64,000 nucleotides of DNA. It comes from Heliorestis convoluta (GTDB lineage: Bacteria; Bacillota; Desulfitobacteriia; Heliobacteriales; Heliobacteriaceae). The translations under genes were made by a program, and so were the position numbers. The notes under the pieces are model-generated. The model did no database searches, was not told the DNA's origin, and saw only the letters and a list, made by a program, of their open reading frames with translations. How positions within the stretch are numbered: the first letter of the stretch is position 1; each line of letters begins with the position of its first letter. The stretch covers positions 1,283,501 to 1,347,500 of the forward strand of contig NZ_CP045875.1 in the NCBI RefSeq assembly GCF_009649955.1, given 5' to 3'. Positions 43,991 to 53,553 of the stretch are shown piece by piece.

Positions 43991-44551
43991 ATGAGCGGAA
44001 GTTATGGTGCATACAAAACCAATTCCCCTACGGGAACGTATGCCGTCAACCATCGACCTATAAAAATCAACAACCCCACGATGCCCAAGCCGGTTTCATC
44101 GGGGCAGACGGCTTCTTCAGGATCCGACACACCTTCGCCAAATCCATCAGCACCACCGGCCGCCGCCAAGCCTGCTAGTACCTATCAGACCCAGCAAGTT
44201 CTCACCCGTCCCAAAGAAGAATTGCCATTGCTGCTTTACGGTGGTGCCATCCGTTTTATCAATCAGAGCATTCAAGCGATTGAAAAAGGGAACCAGCAAG
44301 AAGCTCATAACAGCAATTTGCGTGCCCAGGACATCGTAACAGAACTGCGCTCAACCTTGGACATGAACATCGAAGTCTCAAAAAGCCTCTCCGCGCTCTA
44401 TGAGTACATCCAATATCGCCTTGTCCAAGGCAATATCCAAAAAGATATAGCCCAACTCGAAGAAGCGCGCACCATGTTTGAAGAAATGCGCGACACCTGG
44501 GCACAAGCTGTGAAAATTGCCCGTAAAGAACGAGGTGTCGTTAATGAATAA
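43991..44551 (+). CDS. fliS: Flagellin chaperone FliS with N-terminal extension
   Basis: A cytoplasmic chaperone binding the C-terminus of flagellin before export. The FliS helical bundle occupies about 70-180 (LPLLLYGGAIRFINQSIQAI, NSNLRAQDIVTELRSTLDMN, LYEYIQYRLVQGNIQKDIAQ). Residues 1-68 form an added Pro/Ser-rich segment with PPAAAKP; ordinary FliS is about 130 residues. AAGGAGG lies upstream of the ATG. A second FliS-like gene is at 56580. The stop overlaps the start of the FliT-like gene. The extension might help discriminate among the unusual flagellins, but that is conjecture. Confidence 0.9.
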   Translation: MSGSYGAYKTNSPTGTYAVNHRPIKINNPTMPKPVSSGQTASSGSDTPSPNPSAPPAAAKPASTYQTQQVLTRPKEELPLLLYGGAIRFINQSIQAIEKGNQQEAHNSNLRAQDIVTELRSTLDMNIEVSKSLSALYEYIQYRLVQGNIQKDIAQLEEARTMFEEMRDTWAQAVKIARKERGVVNE

Positions 44552-44936
44552 AGCTCTGTACGACAGCGAAGGATACCCGCTTCGTTCAGAGAAAGAATTA
44601 TGGCACGATTACCTCTTCCTGACCAAAGAGATTCACAAAAGTCTCGACGGTCAGGAAGGGGAAATGCTCCTAGAACTACTGAATCAACGAGAAGAGCTGC
44701 AAAAAAGAATCGAAGCAGAACAAGAAAAGATTGTACAGCAAGATCCCGCCACACCATTTTTCCTAAAAACAGAAGAAGGAAAGAAATTTTTCTACGATAT
44801 TAAAGCCTTGAACGATCAGATCACCATAAAACTGCGACAACAAAGCAATAAACTCCAACAACATAACGAAGTATCCCGCGCCTACGAAGGTGCCAACGTT
44901 TCCATGGCAGGAATGCATATGGACCGACAGCGCTAG
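44544..44936 (+). CDS. fliT: FliT-like flagellar chaperone
   Basis: A coiled-coil protein of 130 residues in the normal fliT position (chaperone of FliD). Features: YPLRSEKELWHDYLFLTKEI at the N-terminus, EMLLELLNQREELQKRIEAE in the middle, and a long C-terminal helix rich in Gln/Lys. ATG 44544 lies in an ATGAATAA overlap with the fliS stop and has GAGGTG 8 nt upstream. The call depends more on position and helix pattern than on motif identity, as FliT is poorly conserved. Confidence 0.7.
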   Translation: MNKALYDSEGYPLRSEKELWHDYLFLTKEIHKSLDGQEGEMLLELLNQREELQKRIEAEQEKIVQQDPATPFFLKTEEGKKFFYDIKALNDQITIKLRQQSNKLQQHNEVSRAYEGANVSMAGMHMDRQR

Positions 44937-44956
44937 CGAAAAATCAGCCAATTAAC

Positions 44957-45047
44957 AAGCCACTTCTTACTGATAGAACTATCTACGTCTAATGTCAACA
45001 TGGGTAATGACAGACTACAGGTAGACCAGGAGAAGGGGCTTTTTTTT
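44957..45047 (+). ncRNA. Nested RNA structure ending in a terminator
   Basis: Outer stem 44957-44972 with 45027-45041 (two mismatches), middle stem 44982-44989 with 45013-45025 (one bulge), and inner stem TGTCA/TGACA (44993-44997 with 45008-45012), then eight Ts. This is more elaborate than a plain terminator of the fli operon and may be a small RNA or regulated leader. Confidence 0.5.
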
Positions 45048-45228
45048 ATAACTTGTGAAAGATGAAACTTTTTCAAGATTGTAGTATAATATAGAAAATA
45101 ACATTCACAAAGTTGCAACAAAGGATCGAAGCAATAGCAAACGCAATGGCATGATGGATACCCCTATATAAAATTTTAAATAGATAGAGAAGGTTGGATG
45201 TTTTTAATATAGGAGAGGAGGGGTTCTT

Positions 45229-45675
45229 ATGCTCAATCGTGTTGGTCATAGAATCTACAACAATCCTTACTGGGATCCTCGTTTGTCTACCATTGCAATC
45301 GGTTCTCCGATTCAGGCTGTCTCCGCAATCACGAAAACAGTGCCTATCATTGATCCACCGCGTTATCCTTTCAGTCCAACGGAAGATCAAGGTAGCAAAC
45401 CTTCAATTCCCTGGTCTCCGCCTACGTCAACTTCTTCAAAACAAACGGTAGATCCGAGAAAAAACGAAACAATGCTTGATGGGAAAAGCTTAGCGATAGA
45501 CTACCATGAGCTTCAAGAAGTGATTGCGGAGCAGATGGAAGAAGAAACAGTGACTGATCATGGAAGTGGATCTATTCATCAGAAGATGCATCAATATATG
45601 TTTTTTATTGATAACGGAGCAATTGAGCCTCCCCACCAAGGAGAGGCTGGGAAATATTTAAACTTTTTCATTTAG
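45229..45675 (+). CDS. Hypothetical protein
   Basis: Not recognised. The 148-residue product has a Pro/Ser/Thr-rich middle (about 40-85: PRYPFSPTEDQGSKPSIPWS) and an acidic helical C-terminal part (YHELQEVIAEQMEEETVTDH). It ends GEAGKYLNFFI. No signal peptide or membrane helix is evident. GGAGAGGAGGGG lies directly upstream of the ATG, so translation should be strong. Its position between fliT and a sigma-28-driven gene suggests a late-flagellar link. It is followed by its own terminator. A TATAAT at 45085-45090 could serve as -10, but no good -35 is seen. Confidence 0.55.
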   Translation: MLNRVGHRIYNNPYWDPRLSTIAIGSPIQAVSAITKTVPIIDPPRYPFSPTEDQGSKPSIPWSPPTSTSSKQTVDPRKNETMLDGKSLAIDYHELQEVIAEQMEEETVTDHGSGSIHQKMHQYMFFIDNGAIEPPHQGEAGKYLNFFI

Positions 45676-45697
45676 AGGCGCAGGCCTCTTTTTTTTG
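45674..45697 (+). terminator. Intrinsic terminator
   Basis: AGAGGC (45674-45679), 4-nt loop, GCCTCT (45684-45689), then eight Ts. It overlaps the stop of the hypothetical gene. Confidence 0.75.
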
Positions 45698-45766
45698 TGT
45701 CTTTTGTGTTTTTTCCAAGGTCTTTTTCTTTCTAAGGTTAGTCATGTCAAAAAGATCTTTTTTCTG

Positions 45767-45794
45767 TAAAGTTTTTCGCTCTTTCCTACGATAC
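45767..45794 (+). promoter_or_regulatory. Sigma-28 promoter of the 45835 gene
   Basis: TAAA (45767-45770), a 16-nt spacer and TACGATAC (45787-45794); very like the flgM promoter, including the GTTTTT after TAAA. Confidence 0.72.
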
Positions 45795-45834
45795 CTATAA
45801 CAAGTGAATTTTGCAGAGGAAAGGAGCTGGTTGT

Positions 45835-46500
45835 ATGTCAATTACAGCAAGTGGTATGGGTAGAACCGGTTATGACCCGATGCAACAATACAATCGCAAT
45901 CAAGCCAATCAAGGCAAAACTGAGGGTAAAGCACTAGTCAAAGAAAGAGCTGCGCAGGGAAAAGAAGGGACGCCTTCTGCCACGACAGAGACCAAAGCTC
46001 TTACTGATAAAGCTGACAAAGTAGAGTTAGGAGGGCAGGAGCTTTCATCGGTGACGTATAAGCCCGACTGGGGAGAGATTCAACGTCTGAAAGCGGCAAC
46101 AGAGCAGCGAATGGCGAAGCTGATCGAAACGGTTCGCCAACTGGTAGAAAGCCAGGGCATGCGCTTTATGGGGCTGGAAAAAGTGCAGTGGGACAAGATC
46201 GAAGTGCCTGATGAAGTGCGTGCGCAAGCGGCCGCCGACATTGCCGACGATGGTCCTTTTGGCGCTCCAAAAGTAGCCGATACGATCATTCAGTTTGCTG
46301 TAGCCATATCAGGGGGCGATCCGGAAAAAGTGCCTTTGCTACGGCGAGCGGTAGAAGGTGGATTCAACCAAGCCAAAAGGATGTTAGGCGAACTTCCAGA
46401 AGTATCGAAAAGGACGCATGCACTGATCATGGAAGCTTTTGACGAATGGGAAAAAACAGGGCAGGTTCCGCAGCGATCAGAGAACTTTAAGAAGCCATAG
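45835..46500 (+). CDS. Conserved hypothetical protein under sigma-28-type promoter
   Basis: A 221-residue protein of unknown function. Residues 1-80 are disordered (Gln/Asn/Thr-rich). The C-terminal domain (about 90-215) has VQWDKIEVPDEVRAQAAADI, DGPFGAPKVADTIIQFAVAI and SGGDPEKVPLLRRAVEGGFN, then MEAFDEWEK. I recall similar C-terminal domains in uncharacterised proteins of motile bacteria but cannot name the family. ATG 45835 has AAAGGAG upstream; the frame is open from 45811. Its own sigma-28 promoter and terminator (46532-46555) make it a monocistronic late-flagellar gene. Confidence 0.7.
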   Translation: MSITASGMGRTGYDPMQQYNRNQANQGKTEGKALVKERAAQGKEGTPSATTETKALTDKADKVELGGQELSSVTYKPDWGEIQRLKAATEQRMAKLIETVRQLVESQGMRFMGLEKVQWDKIEVPDEVRAQAAADIADDGPFGAPKVADTIIQFAVAISGGDPEKVPLLRRAVEGGFNQAKRMLGELPEVSKRTHALIMEAFDEWEKTGQVPQRSENFKKP

Positions 46501-46531
46501 CACCGGCTCCTTTTTCATACTTTCTATGCAA

Positions 46532-46555
46532 AGTCGCTACGCAGCGGCTTTTTTT
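46532..46555 (+). terminator. Intrinsic terminator
   Basis: AGTCGCT (46532-46538), loop ACGC, AGCGGCT (46543-46549), then seven Ts. Confidence 0.8.
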
Positions 46556-46602
46556 CTAATTTTGACACCTTGTGAGCTAGATTCGGGAGGCGTTTTCGTA
46601 AG

Positions 46603-49600
46603 ATGAGAATAGATATTTTTCAGCAAAAGGGACAAAGACAAGTATCTGGAGAAATCCCCGTAGAGTGGAAGTCCGGAGATGTTTATAAAGGAACGATTCG
46701 TGAAAGATTGTCATCTCATGAAGCGCTTGTACAAATTGGACAAAGAAATATCAAAGTACAATTTGATAGCCAGGTACCATCGCAAGAACGGGTTACCTTA
46801 GAAGTGCTTGATCAAAAAGGAGAAATTCCGCGCGTTCGAGCTGTCGCAGATTCAACGATGCAACAGCAAACTTCACAAGCTTCGACACAAAGTACGAATA
46901 TTCAAAGCGCAAGCCAAGGGCTTTTCGCTTCATCGGAAATGCGACAAGCAACCCAAATGCTTTTAGAACGAGGCATCCCTCTTACCAAGGACAACTTATC
47001 GGATCTGAAAGTATTCATTGAAAAAGGGCCTGATACGCTACAGAAACGGATGGAAACAGTGCAAACCATTGCGAATAAAGGCCTTGAAGTAACGCTGAAT
47101 CATTTGCGACCTGTCCACGCAGCTTTGCATGGACCTTCTTTTGGTTCTATTTTGCAAGAAACAGCCCAAGCGGTGGATCCGGAATTTAGTAACCGCTTGC
47201 AACAACTTGCTTCGGAGCGAATTGATCGAGAAAGAGCGCAAGTACAGCAGTCACAAACACAGTTACAACAAGCAGCAACGCGAGAAGCCTCTGCTCAAAA
47301 CAGAGAAGTAACAACACCAAGCAGAGAAACAACACAATCACAACAACCGCAGCAGAGCCGAGAGCAGAACGCCCAAAGTCGAGAAGCAATCACGCAAGCA
47401 AGAACAGAAGTACAAAGAGAAGCAAGCCTAGACAGAGCTTTGCAACAAGTAAGAGACCAAATCATCAACAACCCACGAGTTGACCGAGAAACAGCAACAA
47501 GAATCGAGCAAGCAAGCAACGAAAGCAGAGAACTCCAACAACAAGGCCGAGAAATAGCAGCAAGAGAAAGACTCACGCAAGCACTCGATCAAGCAGAAAG
47601 AGAACTAACGCGCCAAGAAACAACAGCAAGAGAAAGAACGCAAGCAACGCAACCCCAATCACAGCCACAGCAAACAGCAGCGCGAGAAATCTCTGCTCAG
47701 AACAGAGAAATAGCAACACCAAGCAGAGAAACCGCCCAACCTCAACAGCAAACAGCAACGCAAGAAGCCACTACTCAAAATAGAGAAGCAGCAACACAAA
47801 GCAGAGAAACAACACAATCCCAACAACCGCAGCAACAACCACAGAGCCGAGAGCAGATTGCCCAAAGCAGAGAGGCAATCACGCAAGCAAGAGCAGAAGT
47901 ACAAAGAGAAGCAAGCCTAGACAGAGCTTTGCAACAAGTAAGAGACCAAATCATCAACAACCCACGAGTTGACCGAGAAACAGCAACAAGAATCGAGCAA
48001 GCAAGCAATGAAAGCAGAGAACTCCAACAACAAGGCCGAGAAGTAGCAGCAAGAGAAAGACTCACGCAAGCACTCGATCAAGCAGAAAGAGAACTAACGC
48101 GCCAAGAAACAACAGCGAGAGAAAGAGCGCAAGGATCGCAGCCACAGCAAGTAGCAACGCGAGAAATCTCTGCTCAGAACAGAGAAATAGCAACACCAAG
48201 CAGAGAAACCGCCCCACCTCAACAGCAAACAGCAACGCAAGAAGCCTCAACTCAAAACAGAGAAGTACCAACACCAAGCAGAGAAACCGCCCAACCTCAA
48301 CAGCAAACAGCAACGCAAGAAGCCTCGACTCAAAACAGAGAAGTAACAACACAAAGCAGAGAAACAACACAATCACAACAAGCGCAGCAACAACCCCAGC
48401 AGAGCCGAGAGCAGATCGCGCAAAGCAGAGAAGCAATCACGCAAGCAAGAGCAGAAGTACAAAGAGAAGCAAGCCTAGACAGAGCCTTGCAACAAGTAAG
48501 AGACCAAATCATCAACAACCCACGAGTTGACCGAGAAACAGCAACAAGAATCGAGCAAGCAAGCAATGAAAGCAGAGAACTCCAACAACAAGGCCGAGAA
48601 GTAGCAGCAAGAGAAAGACTCACGCAAGCCCTGGACCAAGCAGAAAGAGAACTAACGCGCCAAGAAACAACAGCAAGAGAAAGAGCGCAAGGACCGCAAC
48701 CGCAACAAGCAGCAACGCGAGAAATCTCTGCTCAGAACAGAGAAATAGCAACACAAAGCAGAGAAGCAACGCAACCGCAATCACAGCCACAACAAACAGC
48801 AACGCAAGAAGCTTCTACTCAAAACAGAGAAGTAACAACACCAAGCAGAGAAACAACCCAATCACAACAACCGCAGCAACAACCACAGAGCCGAGAGCAG
48901 ATCGCCCAAAGTCGAGAAGCAATCACGCAAGCAAGAACAGAAGTACAAAGAGAAGCAAGCCTAGACAGAGCTCTACAACAAGTAAGAGACCAAGTCATCA
49001 ACAACCCACGAGTTGACCGAGAAACAGCAACAAGAATCGAGCAAGCAAGCAACGAAAGCCGAGAACTCCAACAACAAGGCCGAGAAGTAGCAGCAAGAGA
49101 AAGACTCACGCAAGCACTCGATCAAGCGGAAAGAGAATTAACGCGCCAAGAAGTAACAGCGAGAGAAAGAGCTCAAGGATCGCAACCACAGCAAATAGCA
49201 ACAAGAGAAGCAACTATCCAGAGTAGAGAAGCAGCCCAACCCCAACAACAAACAGCAACGCAAGAAGCCTCAACTCAAAACAGAGAAGTAACAACACCAA
49301 TCAGAGAAACAACACAATCACAACAAGCGCAGCAACAACCACAGAGCCGAGATCAGATCGCCCAAAGTCGAGAAGCAATCACGCAAGCAAGAGCAGAAGT
49401 ACAAAGAGAAGCAAGCCTAGACAGAGCTTTGCAACAAGTAAGAGACCAAGTCATCAACAACCCACGAGTTGACCGAGAAACAGCAACAAGAATCGAGCAA
49501 GCAAGCATCGAAAGCAGAGAACTCCAACAACAAGGCCGAGAAGTAGCAGCAAGAGAAAGACTCACGCAAGCCCTGGATCAAGCAGAAAGAGAACTAACGC

Positions 49601-52600
49601 GCCAAGAAACAACAGCAAGAGAAAGAACGCAAGCAACGCAACCGCAATCACAACCACAACAAACAGCAACGCGAGAAATCTCTGCTCAGAACAGAGAAAT
49701 AGCAACACCAAGCAGAGAAACCGCCCAACCGCAACAGCAAATAGCAACGCGAGAAGCCTCTACTCAAAACAGAGAAGCAGCAACACCAATCAGAGAAACA
49801 ACCCAATCACAACAACCACAGCAACAACCACAGAGCCGAGAGCAGATCGCGCAAAGTCGAGAAGTCATCACCCAAGCAAGAGCAGAAGTACAAAGAGAAG
49901 CAAGCCTAGACAGAGCTCTACAACAAGTAAGAGATCAAGTCATCAACAACCCGCGAGTTGACCGAGAAACAGCAACAAGAATCGAGCAAGCAAGCAACGA
50001 AAGCAGAGAACTCCAACAACAAGGCCGAGAAGTAGCAGCAAGAGAAAGACTCACGCAAGCACTCGATCAAGCGGAAAGAGAATTAACGCGCCAAGAAGTA
50101 ACAGCGAGAGAAAGAGCTCAAGGATCGCAACCGCAATCACAGCCACAACAAGCAGCAACGCGAGAAATCTCTGCTCAGAACAGAGAAATAGCAACACCAA
50201 GCAGAGAAGCAGCCCAACCGCAATCACAACAAACAGCAACGCAAGAAGCCTCAACTCAAAACAGAGAAGTAACAACACCAATCAGAGAAACAACACAATC
50301 ACAACAAGCGCAGCAACAACCCCAGCAGACCCGAGAGCAGATCGCCCAAAGTCGAGAAGCAATCACGCAAGCAAGAGCAGAAGTACAAAGAGAAGCAAGC
50401 CCAGACAGAGCCTTGCAACAAGTAAGAGACCAAGTCATCAACAACCCACGAGTTGACCGAGAAACAGCAACAAGAATCGAGCAAGCAAGCAACGAAAGCA
50501 GAGAACTACAACAACAAGGCCGAGAAGTAGCAGCAAGAGAAAGACTCACGCAAGCCCTCGATCAAGCAGAAAGAGAACTAACGCGCCAAGAAACAACAGC
50601 AAGAGAAAGAACGCAAGCAACGCAACCGCAATCACAGCCACAACAAGCACAGCAACAACCACAGAGCCGCGAACAAATCACCCAAAGCCGCGAAACAACA
50701 ACCCAAGCAAGAACAGAAGCACAAAGAGAACCAAGCCTGGACAGAGCCATACAACAAATAAAAGACCAAGCAACCAACAACCCAAGAGCAAACGAAATTA
50801 CCAACAAAATCGACCAAGCCATCAACGAAGCTCGCAACAGAATCAACCAATCCATAGAACGAGCCGAAAAAGAACTACTCCAAAAAGAAAAAACAACCCC
50901 CAAAAGAACCGAGCCCACACAGCCGCAACCACCCCGAGAACAAATCACCCAATCCCGACAAATCCTAACCGAGACAAGAAACGCAATCCAACAACAACCA
51001 AGCATAGACAGAACCCTGCAACAAGTCCGCGACCAGATCATCAACAACCTAAGAGTCGATCGACCAACCGCCGAAAGAATCGAAACCGCTCTGTACCAGG
51101 CCCAAGCTAGAATCACAGAAGCCATCACACAAGCCGAAAGAGAACTAGCTCGCCAAGAAACTCCAACACAACTAAGCCAAAACAGAGAACCCCATGCTCA
51201 AACAAGAGAACAAATCAGCCAATCCCGACAAATCCTCACCGAGACAAGAAACGCAATCCAACAACAACCAAGCCTAGACAGAGCCCTACAACAAGTCCGT
51301 GACCAGATCATCAACAACCCCAAAGTCGATCAAACAACAGCCGACAAAATCGAGCGAGCCACCAACGAAGCGCACCAATACCAACAACAAGGACGCGAAA
51401 TCGTAGCCCGCTACGTACTTACCCAGGCCATCGACCAAACCAACAAAGAATTATCACAACAACAACCCATCGCCAGAGAACGAAGCCAAACAACGACACA
51501 GCCCCAACCCACCCAACAAAGAGAACCAATTACACAAAATAGAGCCCCCCTCCCTCAAACGCAAGAACAAATCAACCAGAGCCGACAAGCCTTACATCAA
51601 GTAAAAAATGATCTTCACCGCGAGAACAACCTAGAGCGAGCCATCCAACAAGTACAAGATCGAGTCATCAACAACCCCAGAGTCGATCAAACAACAGCCG
51701 ACAAAATCGAGCGAGCCCTTAACGAAACCCGCCAATACCAGCAACAAGGCCGCGAAGTCGTAGCCCGTTACAAACTCAGCCTAGCCCTCGATCAAGCCGA
51801 AAAAGACTTGGCCCGCCAAAGTCAAGACACAACCACCAGAGAACGAAACCAAAGCACACAACCACAACCAAGCCAAAGCAGAGAACCCCTTCCCACAAAC
51901 ACACAAAACAGGCATAACGCTCAACCCATCCAACCTTCCACACAAACTACACAAAGCATCACTCCAACCAGCAACAACACGCAACCAACACCAACAGAAC
52001 GCCCCCAAACCCAAAATCAACCCCAACCCGAACCCCGCCCACAGCAACAACCTCAACCAACACAACCAACCTCGAACCAAGAAAAACTCACCCAAGCCAT
52101 TGAACAATCCAACAAAGACCTAACCCCACAAGAAACAGAAACTAAAGACCCAACCCAACAAAAAGCACAATCACAACAAAATATCCAACCCCAACAAAAC
52201 ACCCAACCTCGCGAACCCCAGCCCCCCAACCTCATCCAAGAAACAGCCAACCAAGAATACCAATTCAACCAAGAAACCCTAGCCGCCCTCAAGCTCACCT
52301 CCAAAGACATCGTCGTCACCGAAATCACCCAGCGACTCAACGAAGCAGCCATCCACTTCCGAGACACAAAGCGAGAAATCAACCGCAACATCGACAAAAT
52401 CACCCAACTCGCCCAATCGACCCGCATGAACATCTACCCCCACGTAAAACAAGCGCTCCAATCGGCCATCGACCTCCTCGATCGAGCCATCCTCAAAAGC
52501 GACATCACCCTCTTCACAGACATGAAAATGGAAAAACAACTCATGCAAGCCAGTACAGATCTGGCCGAAGCCCGCAAACACCTCGAAAAAGGTGATAATG

Positions 52601-53553
52601 CCAAAGCCGTCGAAATCCTCAACAACGTCAAAAAAATGCTCGAAAAGATGAACTTCCGCCCCGCCGAAGTAAAAATCCAACACATCCTTACCAAAGAAAG
52701 CCTACTAGACAGACCTGCCGAACCGCGATATCATCAAATATCACAACAGCTCGTAAACGTCGCTAAAATGCTACAAAGCCCAGAACCATCAGCTCGCAAC
52801 ACCTTCGAAGCCCTTCGCGCCCTCGGACTAAACTACGACAGCGAAGTGGCCCAAAATATCTCCAACACATCCAACAAATCAACACCCACCACCAATAGCA
52901 ACAGCAACCCCAACAACCTCACAAACACCAACCAATCCAACACCCCCCATAATCCCAACAACCCTAACAACCCCCAGTCCGAACAAGAAAGACTCCAACA
53001 AAACATGAAATCCATCCTTATGCAACTCACCCGAGGCGAAGGAACCACAGGCCGACAAGAAGGCCCCATGGATCAAGCGCTCCTTAACCTCACAGGCCAA
53101 CAACTGCTCAGCAAATTCGAAGGCCACAGCAACCTACAAACCATGCTCTTCGACATCCCCCTCTTACTCGGAGACAAACTAGAAAGCGTCAAAATCTACG
53201 TCAACTCCCACAAAAACGGCCAAAAAATCGACTGGGAAAACTGCAACATCTACTTCCTCATCGAAACAGGCAAAATGGGCGACACCGGCATCCTCCTCAC
53301 CGCCACCGACCGCAACCTCTCCATCACCCTCAAAAACGACAGCCCCGACTTTGTCCAAAAAGCCGAACCCATCATCGAAAAAAGAAAAGAACACCTCGAA
53401 GCAATCGGCTATAGCGTCGCCAACCTAAAGCTAACCCACCTCACCGACGATAAAGAAAAAGAAGCACCCCCCCAAGAACAAGAACCCAAAGCAACAACAT
53501 CGCCTTTGCGAGCCTACCAGAACAGTGTCAGGGGGTACGACTACAAAATATGA
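46603..53553 (+). CDS. Giant FliK/YlqG-like hook-length control protein
   Basis: A 2316-residue protein with recognisable ends. The N-terminal 80 residues form a small beta domain (WKSGDVYKGTIRERLSSHEA, LVQIGQRNIKVQF), then a helical module (QATQMLLERGIPLTKDN ... LRPVHAALHG). Residues about 226-1746 are eleven repeats, extremely rich in Gln, Arg, Glu, Thr and Ala. From about 1877 comes a helical domain, and the C-terminus (about 2150-2316: LLNLTGQQLLSKFEGHSNLQ ... IDWENCNIYFLIETG) is like the FliK hook domain. The FlhB-C-like gene follows with an ATGA overlap, as in B. subtilis ylqG-ylqH. FliK proteins are normally 400-600 residues. A molecular-ruler role is inferred. Confidence 0.75.
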   Translation: MRIDIFQQKGQRQVSGEIPVEWKSGDVYKGTIRERLSSHEALVQIGQRNIKVQFDSQVPSQERVTLEVLDQKGEIPRVRAVADSTMQQQTSQASTQSTNIQSASQGLFASSEMRQATQMLLERGIPLTKDNLSDLKVFIEKGPDTLQKRMETVQTIANKGLEVTLNHLRPVHAALHGPSFGSILQETAQAVDPEFSNRLQQLASERIDRERAQVQQSQTQLQQAATREASAQNREVTTPSRETTQSQQPQQSREQNAQSREAITQARTEVQREASLDRALQQVRDQIINNPRVDRETATRIEQASNESRELQQQGREIAARERLTQALDQAERELTRQETTARERTQATQPQSQPQQTAAREISAQNREIATPSRETAQPQQQTATQEATTQNREAATQSRETTQSQQPQQQPQSREQIAQSREAITQARAEVQREASLDRALQQVRDQIINNPRVDRETATRIEQASNESRELQQQGREVAARERLTQALDQAERELTRQETTARERAQGSQPQQVATREISAQNREIATPSRETAPPQQQTATQEASTQNREVPTPSRETAQPQQQTATQEASTQNREVTTQSRETTQSQQAQQQPQQSREQIAQSREAITQARAEVQREASLDRALQQVRDQIINNPRVDRETATRIEQASNESRELQQQGREVAARERLTQALDQAERELTRQETTARERAQGPQPQQAATREISAQNREIATQSREATQPQSQPQQTATQEASTQNREVTTPSRETTQSQQPQQQPQSREQIAQSREAITQARTEVQREASLDRALQQVRDQVINNPRVDRETATRIEQASNESRELQQQGREVAARERLTQALDQAERELTRQEVTARERAQGSQPQQIATREATIQSREAAQPQQQTATQEASTQNREVTTPIRETTQSQQAQQQPQSRDQIAQSREAITQARAEVQREASLDRALQQVRDQVINNPRVDRETATRIEQASIESRELQQQGREVAARERLTQALDQAERELTRQETTARERTQATQPQSQPQQTATREISAQNREIATPSRETAQPQQQIATREASTQNREAATPIRETTQSQQPQQQPQSREQIAQSREVITQARAEVQREASLDRALQQVRDQVINNPRVDRETATRIEQASNESRELQQQGREVAARERLTQALDQAERELTRQEVTARERAQGSQPQSQPQQAATREISAQNREIATPSREAAQPQSQQTATQEASTQNREVTTPIRETTQSQQAQQQPQQTREQIAQSREAITQARAEVQREASPDRALQQVRDQVINNPRVDRETATRIEQASNESRELQQQGREVAARERLTQALDQAERELTRQETTARERTQATQPQSQPQQAQQQPQSREQITQSRETTTQARTEAQREPSLDRAIQQIKDQATNNPRANEITNKIDQAINEARNRINQSIERAEKELLQKEKTTPKRTEPTQPQPPREQITQSRQILTETRNAIQQQPSIDRTLQQVRDQIINNLRVDRPTAERIETALYQAQARITEAITQAERELARQETPTQLSQNREPHAQTREQISQSRQILTETRNAIQQQPSLDRALQQVRDQIINNPKVDQTTADKIERATNEAHQYQQQGREIVARYVLTQAIDQTNKELSQQQPIARERSQTTTQPQPTQQREPITQNRAPLPQTQEQINQSRQALHQVKNDLHRENNLERAIQQVQDRVINNPRVDQTTADKIERALNETRQYQQQGREVVARYKLSLALDQAEKDLARQSQDTTTRERNQSTQPQPSQSREPLPTNTQNRHNAQPIQPSTQTTQSITPTSNNTQPTPTERPQTQNQPQPEPRPQQQPQPTQPTSNQEKLTQAIEQSNKDLTPQETETKDPTQQKAQSQQNIQPQQNTQPREPQPPNLIQETANQEYQFNQETLAALKLTSKDIVVTEITQRLNEAAIHFRDTKREINRNIDKITQLAQSTRMNIYPHVKQALQSAIDLLDRAILKSDITLFTDMKMEKQLMQASTDLAEARKHLEKGDNAKAVEILNNVKKMLEKMNFRPAEVKIQHILTKESLLDRPAEPRYHQISQQLVNVAKMLQSPEPSARNTFEALRALGLNYDSEVAQNISNTSNKSTPTTNSNSNPNNLTNTNQSNTPHNPNNPNNPQSEQERLQQNMKSILMQLTRGEGTTGRQEGPMDQALLNLTGQQLLSKFEGHSNLQTMLFDIPLLLGDKLESVKIYVNSHKNGQKIDWENCNIYFLIETGKMGDTGILLTATDRNLSITLKNDSPDFVQKAEPIIEKRKEHLEAIGYSVANLKLTHLTDDKEKEAPPQEQEPKATTSPLRAYQNSVRGYDYKI
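47281..51840 (+). repeat. Eleven-copy tandem repeat inside the FliK-like gene
   Basis: Seven near-identical units of 455-560 bp have their LDRALQQVRDQ core at 47431, 47919, 48478, 48964, 49419, 49909 and 50404. Four diverged shorter units follow (about 50740, 51007, 51278, 51632). Each encodes a helical segment REQIAQSREAITQARAEVQR ... RELQQQGREVAARERLTQAL plus a Gln-rich spacer of variable length. Confidence 0.9.

Noticed and set aside
47295-50549. Series of minus-strand ORFs of about 60-130 codons opposite the FliK-like repeats
   Set aside because: They recur with the same period as the repeats, are Leu/Cys/Ser-rich antisense readings of Gln/Arg/Glu codons, and lack ribosome sites.
47281-51840. 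CRISPR-like or satellite array
   Set aside because: The repeat period is about 490 bp, the frame is kept throughout and the product is a regular helical repeat; it is coding, not a spacer array.
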